Shown here in pieces: positions 60,126 through 64,000 of a stretch of DNA of 64,000 nt. Below the pieces are notes generated by a model that was given only the letters and a program-made list of their open reading frames with translations, was not told the DNA's origin and ran no database searches. The stretch's first letter is position 1. Each line of letters opens with the position of its first letter. Both the position numbers and the translations under genes were made by a program. This DNA comes from G051903925 sp051903925 (GTDB taxonomy: Bacteria > Pseudomonadota > Alphaproteobacteria > Zavarziniales > Zavarziniaceae): NCBI RefSeq assembly GCF_051903925.1, contig NZ_CP173678.1, forward strand, positions 4,030,001-4,094,000, read 5' to 3'.

Positions 60126-61373
60126 ATGACCACCGATCCCGAACTGGCCCGCCTGCGGGCCGAACTCGACCGTGCCCACGCCGAACTGGCGGAAGCGCGG
60201 CGCGGCGCCCGGGCCGAGATCGAGGCACGCACGCTGGCCCTGCAGCAGGAAAAGCTGGCCGCCCTGTCGACGCTGACCGGCGGCCTGGCGCACGACTTCA
60301 ACAACCTGCTGACCGTGCTCTCCAGCGGCCTGCGCCTGCTCTCGCGCAATCCGGACCCGGAGCGGCGCGAGTTCCTGATGCAGCAGATGCAGGACGCCGT
60401 GCAGAAGGGAACGGGCATCACCCGCCGCCTGGTCGGCATGGGCCAGGCCGAGGGGGCGGAGACCGACACCCTGGCTCTGGATGGCGCTGAAGAAGCGTTG
60501 CGCCTGCTGCTCGCCCCCGTCCTGGGCCCCGGCGTGGTGCTCGACCTCCACCTCCAGCAGGGACTATGGCCCTTTCCCGCGGACCGGGCCGCGTTCGACC
60601 TGGCGCTGACCAACTTGGCCGCCAACGCGCGGATGGCCATGGGCGATACCGGAACGGTGCGCCTGACCCTGCGCAACCACGCCCTTGACCCGGTGGCCGC
60701 CGCCAGCCTCAGCCTGCGGGCGGGCGAATATGTCGAGCTGGTCCTGGCCGATAGCGGCCCTGGCCTTGCGCCCGAGGTGGCGGCGCGCGCGTTCGAGCCG
60801 TTCTTCACCACCCGCGCGGCCAGCGGTCATGTCGGCCTGGGCCTGTCCCAGGTCATGGGCCTGGCCAACCAGGCGGGTGGCACGGCCCTGATCGCCTCCG
60901 CGCCGGAGGGCGGGGCCTGCGTGACCCTGCTGCTGGGCCGCGCCCTGCCGCCCAAGACGGCCCCGACCCCTGCCCCGGCAAGCCCCGGCCCGGCGGACGG
61001 ACAGCCCGATGCGGGCGTCGGCATCCTGCTGGTTGAGGACAGCGACACCCTGGCCGGCCTGGTGGCCGACATGTTGCGCCAGCTTGGCCACTCGGTCGTG
61101 CGGGTTCCCGACGCGGGCGCCGCCATCGCCGCCCTGGGCGGCACGCCGATCGACCTGGTCTTCACCGACATCGTCCTGCCCGGCGGAGCAAGCGGCGTGG
61201 ATCTGGCGCGCGAACTGGCGCGTCGCCGGCCGGGCCTGCCCGTGGTCCTGACCAGCGGCCTTGGCGGCGCCTTGCCCCCCGACGTGCAGGCGGCGCAGCT
61301 GCCCCTGCTGCGCAAGCCCTATGACATGGAGGCCCTGCGCCAGGTGATCCAGGCGGCCCTGCGGCGCGCCTGA
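60126..61373 (+). CDS. Hybrid histidine kinase with C-terminal receiver, no obvious sensor
   Basis: 415 residues. A short N-terminal coiled coil (about 5-42) is followed by the H-box GGLAHDFNNLLT (His56), ATPase N/G boxes NLAANARMAM, DSGPGL, HVGLGLS, then a receiver (about 295-415) with D348 in FTDIVLPGG and K in LRKPYD. There is no membrane helix or PAS domain, so the input signal is unknown, possibly protein-mediated. It lies alone between bolA and enoyl-CoA hydratase genes. Confidence 0.9.
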   Translation: MTTDPELARLRAELDRAHAELAEARRGARAEIEARTLALQQEKLAALSTLTGGLAHDFNNLLTVLSSGLRLLSRNPDPERREFLMQQMQDAVQKGTGITRRLVGMGQAEGAETDTLALDGAEEALRLLLAPVLGPGVVLDLHLQQGLWPFPADRAAFDLALTNLAANARMAMGDTGTVRLTLRNHALDPVAAASLSLRAGEYVELVLADSGPGLAPEVAARAFEPFFTTRAASGHVGLGLSQVMGLANQAGGTALIASAPEGGACVTLLLGRALPPKTAPTPAPASPGPADGQPDAGVGILLVEDSDTLAGLVADMLRQLGHSVVRVPDAGAAIAALGGTPIDLVFTDIVLPGGASGVDLARELARRRPGLPVVLTSGLGGALPPDVQAAQLPLLRKPYDMEALRQVIQAALRRA

Positions 61374-61401
61374 AGGGGCCAGTCCCTTGAGGGGGCCATT
61401 C

Positions 61402-62259
61402 ATGGGTGCGAGGATCGCGCCCATGAACGAGAGGAACGCCCCGGACCAGACCGGGCATGTCGTCACCCAGGTCAAGGACCGGGTGGCCATCATCACGCTG
61501 AACCGGCCCGACCGGCTCAATGCCCTGACCCATCCCATGATCAAGGCGGTCCGCACAGCGGCGGACGCGGCCGCCGCCGATCCCGAGGTGATCGGCATCG
61601 TCATCACGGGCATGGGCCGCGCCTTCAGCGCCGGGCTCGATGCCGATGCCCTGGTCAGCGCGACGCAGGCCGGTGCCGCGGGCCAGGCCAGCGCGCGCGA
61701 GTCGGCCCCGCCGCCGGACGAGCTCCCCGCCCTGTTCAGCCACTTCCTCACGGTGCCAAAGCCGGTGATCGCGGCGATCAACGGCGTGGCCGCTGGGGGC
61801 GGCTTCGTCCTGGCCCTGATGGCCGATCTGCGCTTCAGCGCCGAGACGGGTGCCTTCACCACCGTCTTTTCCAAGCGCGGGCTGATCGCGGAACACGGCA
61901 CCAGCTGGATCCTGCCGCGCCTCACCGGCCTCAGCCGCGCGCTGGACCTGCTGTGGAGCTCGCGCAAGATCGACGCCGAGGAGGCCTATCGCATCGGCCT
62001 GGTCGACCGCATCGTTCCGGCGGAACACCTGGTGGCGGAGGCCTGCGCGTACCTGCACGACCTGGCGGCCAACATCTCCCCGCGCTCGATCGCCGTGATC
62101 AAGGCGCAGGTCCATGCCGACCTGTCCCGCAGCCTGCACGATTCGACCCACGCCACCGCGCCGATCATGTACGAGGCGCTGCAGCACCCCGACGCGCGCG
62201 AGGGGGCGGCCTCGTTCATCGAGCGTCGCCCGCCCCGCTTTGCCCGCCTGGGCGGCTGA
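61402..62259 (+). CDS. Enoyl-CoA hydratase/isomerase family protein
   Basis: 285 residues. Crotonase fold with ITLNRPDRLNALTHPM, the oxyanion-loop region GRAFSAGLDADAL, INGVAAGGGFVLALMADLRFSAETGAF and AEHGTSWILPRL; Glu/His in the latter region suits hydratase-type activity. ATG 61402 has AGGGGG 6 nt upstream; an ATG at 61423 is possible. It pairs with a second crotonase-family gene 34 bp downstream. Confidence 0.85.
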   Translation: MGARIAPMNERNAPDQTGHVVTQVKDRVAIITLNRPDRLNALTHPMIKAVRTAADAAAADPEVIGIVITGMGRAFSAGLDADALVSATQAGAAGQASARESAPPPDELPALFSHFLTVPKPVIAAINGVAAGGGFVLALMADLRFSAETGAFTTVFSKRGLIAEHGTSWILPRLTGLSRALDLLWSSRKIDAEEAYRIGLVDRIVPAEHLVAEACAYLHDLAANISPRSIAVIKAQVHADLSRSLHDSTHATAPIMYEALQHPDAREGAASFIERRPPRFARLGG

Positions 62260-62293
62260 ACTTCAACGACAAGAAGAACGGGAGGACAAGACC

Positions 62294-63076
62294 ATGGGCT
62301 TCAACGCGATCACCTATGCGGTCGCCGACGGCATCGCACGCCTGACCTTCAACCGGCCCGACCGGCGCAACGCGATCACGGGCGAGATGATGACCGAACT
62401 GGGCCGGGCGCTGGACCAAGCGGTGCTTGACCGGTCGATCCGCGTCCTGGTCCTGACGGGGGCCGGACGCGATTTCTGCCCCGGGGCCGACATCCACCAC
62501 TATGCCGACGGCGGCACGGCAGAGGATCGCGGCTACCAGGACATCCACGATTTTCGTGTGACGCGGCTGCTGCACGAGGCGCCCTTCGTGACCGTAGCCG
62601 CCGTCAATGGTGCCTGCGCCGGTGCGGGCTTCGGCTGGGCGCTGGCCTGCGACCTGCGCATTGCGGGCCGCGCCGCGCGCTTCAACTCGGCGTTCCTGGA
62701 CGTGGGCGTGGCCGGCGACATGGCGGGCCCGTGGTTCCTGCAGCGGCTGCTGGGCTCGGCCAAGGCGCGCGAGCTCTACTTCCTGCCGCAGAAGTTCGAT
62801 GGCGAGGAAGCGGCGCGCATCGGTCTGGTCAATCGCGTGGTGGACGATGCCGCCCTGGCGGGGGAGGTCGACGCCATCGCAACCCGCCTAGCCCGCGCGG
62901 CCCCGCTGGCCCTGCGCGCAATGAAGGCGAACTTCCTGCTGGCCGAGAAGCTGGACCTGGCCAGCTATATCGAAGTGGAGAGCGAGCGTCATCGCGGCCT
63001 GTTCGCCAGCGCCGACACGAAGGAGGCGTTCGCCGCCTATGCCGGCAAGCGGGCGCCCCGCTTCGAGGGCCGCTGA
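62294..63076 (+). CDS. Enoyl-CoA hydratase/isomerase family protein, second copy
   Basis: 260 residues with GGGAGG upstream. LTFNRPDRRNAITGEM, GRDFCPGADI, VNGACAGAGFGWALACDLRIAGRAARF and DVGVAGDMAGPWFLQRLLG are crotonase motifs. It is less alike the first copy in the C-terminal half, so the two are divergent paralogues, possibly with different chain-length or substrate choice in beta-oxidation. A hairpin follows. Confidence 0.87.
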   Translation: MGFNAITYAVADGIARLTFNRPDRRNAITGEMMTELGRALDQAVLDRSIRVLVLTGAGRDFCPGADIHHYADGGTAEDRGYQDIHDFRVTRLLHEAPFVTVAAVNGACAGAGFGWALACDLRIAGRAARFNSAFLDVGVAGDMAGPWFLQRLLGSAKARELYFLPQKFDGEEAARIGLVNRVVDDAALAGEVDAIATRLARAAPLALRAMKANFLLAEKLDLASYIEVESERHRGLFASADTKEAFAAYAGKRAPRFEGR

Positions 63077-63082
63077 CGTGCC

Positions 63083-63116
63083 GCCCCGGCCCCGTGCCAA
63101 CGCGGGGACCCGGGGC
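63083..63116. terminator. Hairpin between convergent genes
   Basis: Two nested stems, GCCCCG/CGGGGC and CCCCG/CGGGG, lie 7 bp after the second enoyl-CoA hydratase stop and face the NADH dehydrogenase gene. Possible bidirectional terminator, with no T-run. Confidence 0.4.
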
Positions 63117-63129
63117 GCAACCCCTCGCC

Positions 63130-64000
63130 TCAATCCACCCTTATGGGTGCGCGGACGCGGGCGTTGATGCGGTCGGCCAGCCACATCAGGCCGCCGCGCC
63201 AGAAGCCGTGCAGCCGCGCCTGGTGGCGACGATAGAGCAGGCTGTGCCCCAGGCGGGCGACACGGCCGCGCACGAAGCCGCCCGGGATCAGCCCGAACTG
63301 ACCCAGCGACGCATAGGCGTCGAACCCACCCAGCATAACCAGCGCGCCAAAGTCGCGATGACGGAACGGCGGGACACGGCGCCCGGCCAGGATCGCCGGC
63401 AGGTGGCGCACCAGGTAGCGCGCCTGCTGCTGTGCCACCTGGGCGGTCGGCGGCAGCGCCCGCTCAGCGCCCGCCGGCGTGTAGCTGGCGCAGTCGCCCA
63501 GGGCAAGCACCGCAGGATCACCCGGCGCCTGCAGGCTGGGGCCGACCACGACCTGCCCCGCCTTTGTCCGTTCCAGCCCGTCCAGCGTCGCCAGGCAGGC
63601 GGGCGCAGAGACACCGGCGGCCCATACCTTGACGTCGGTGTCGACGCGGGCACCATCGGCCAGGCGAAAGCCCCGGGCGTCGACCGCCTCCACCCCGGTG
63701 TCGACCACGACCCGGATGCCCAGGCTCACCAGGCGTTCATGCACCGATTGCGCGATCCGCTTCGGAAACGGGGCCAGCAGGCGCTCGCCCGATTCGATCA
63801 GGACGATCCTGCTGTCCTGGTGCATTGCGTCCGCACCCAGGCTGGCTGCCTCCTGTGCCAGGTGCACCAGTTCCGCCGCAAGCTGCACACCTGTCGCGCC
63901 GCCGCCGACAATGCCGACCGACAGCACCTCGCCCCGCGCGGCGGAGCGCAGGACGCGCACCCGCATCGCCTCGTTGAAGGACAGCGCCTCGGCCCGGCAG
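63130..64000 (-). CDS. Type II NADH dehydrogenase-like FAD oxidoreductase, C-terminal part
   Basis: The gene runs off the right edge, so the N-terminal FAD domain is outside. About 290 residues are visible. The NADH-binding motif VGIVGGGATGVQLAAELV, KVWAAGVSAP, and the second FAD motif VLALGDCASY are in order, and the C-terminus has a basic and hydrophobic patch (RLGHSLLYRRHQARLHGFWRGGLMWLADRI) for membrane binding. Ndh-2 enzymes pass electrons from NADH to quinone without pumping protons. Confidence 0.85.
   Translation of the reverse strand, partial: CRAEALSFNEAMRVRVLRSAARGEVLSVGIVGGGATGVQLAAELVHLAQEAASLGADAMHQDSRIVLIESGERLLAPFPKRIAQSVHERLVSLGIRVVVDTGVEAVDARGFRLADGARVDTDVKVWAAGVSAPACLATLDGLERTKAGQVVVGPSLQAPGDPAVLALGDCASYTPAGAERALPPTAQVAQQQARYLVRHLPAILAGRRVPPFRHRDFGALVMLGGFDAYASLGQFGLIPGGFVRGRVARLGHSLLYRRHQARLHGFWRGGLMWLADRINARVRAPIRVD

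Overview
This window is GC-rich bacterial chromosome, apart from one AT-rich gene at about 12.0-13.95 kb. The gene content and control sites point to an alphaproteobacterium, probably a Rhodospirillales-type soil or freshwater organism. The evidence is a FixL/FixJ/FixK oxygen-sensing cassette with FNR/FixK-type boxes, an alphaproteobacterial LexA box (GTTC-N7-GTTC), a CtrA-type box (TTAA-N7-TTAA), TspO, HSDL2-like and other SDR enzymes, and CaiB-type CoA transferase, LLM and M81 family genes. The species assignment is an inference; I made no database comparison.

Layout. 0-4 kb: end of a WecA/MraY-like sugar-phosphate transferase, a membrane-anchored FlaA1/CapD-type nucleotide-sugar dehydratase, and a CYTH-CHAD protein. 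4-11 kb: ferritin-like protein, SDR, AAC(3)-I-like acetyltransferase, an SDR/HCCA-isomerase pair behind a 17-bp palindrome, DUF4126 membrane protein, P-loop kinase, and an LLM monooxygenase coupled to an alpha/beta hydrolase. 10.9-14.2 kb: a mosaic of short palindromic repeats, a GFA-type zinc protein and a lone AT-rich OLD-family ATPase-TOPRIM gene with its own sigma70-like promoter, which is the clearest horizontally acquired and probably anti-phage locus. 14-25 kb: small unknown proteins, TspO, a PA2928-like protein, SDR, Pcm, tRNA-Cys, a PAS/GAF/GGDEF/EAL protein with a degenerate GGDEF motif, two tandem isochorismatase-fold hydrolases and an N-formylglutamate-amidohydrolase-like protein. 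24-35 kb: lipid and xenobiotic metabolism (HSDL2-like SDR, CoA transferase, Rieske oxygenase, FAD oxidase), a 58-aa protein behind a CtrA box, DUF72, QueF, MAPEG, photolyase and exported unknowns.

36-41 kb: LuxR-type regulator, LysR regulator and the envelope operon ydbH-ynbE-ydbL. 41-45.8 kb: the oxygen-response island, with a universal stress protein, FixK-like regulator, FixL, FixJ, a 73-aa unknown and a single-domain receiver. Three FNR/FixK-like boxes lie upstream of the usp, 73-aa and receiver genes, so the circuit appears to control its own neighbours. 45.7-48.5 kb: a two-gene DNA-repair operon (radical SAM protein plus a DUF4130-UdgX fusion) with a LexA box just upstream. 48.5-52.5 kb: phosphomannomutase/phosphoglucomutase and GalU (sugar-nucleotide supply, which links to the polysaccharide genes at the left end) and an M81 peptidase. 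52.7-55.6 kb: SDR, CoA-type NUDIX hydrolase, SDR, an inverted cluster of palindromic repeats and a GIY-YIG protein. 55.6-64 kb: acyl-CoA dehydrogenase, purQ-purL-bolA, hybrid histidine kinase, two enoyl-CoA hydratases and the C-terminal part of a type II NADH dehydrogenase.

Many genes are joined by 1-4 bp overlaps, so the operon calls are fairly safe. Long antisense open frames are common because of the base composition and are not annotated.
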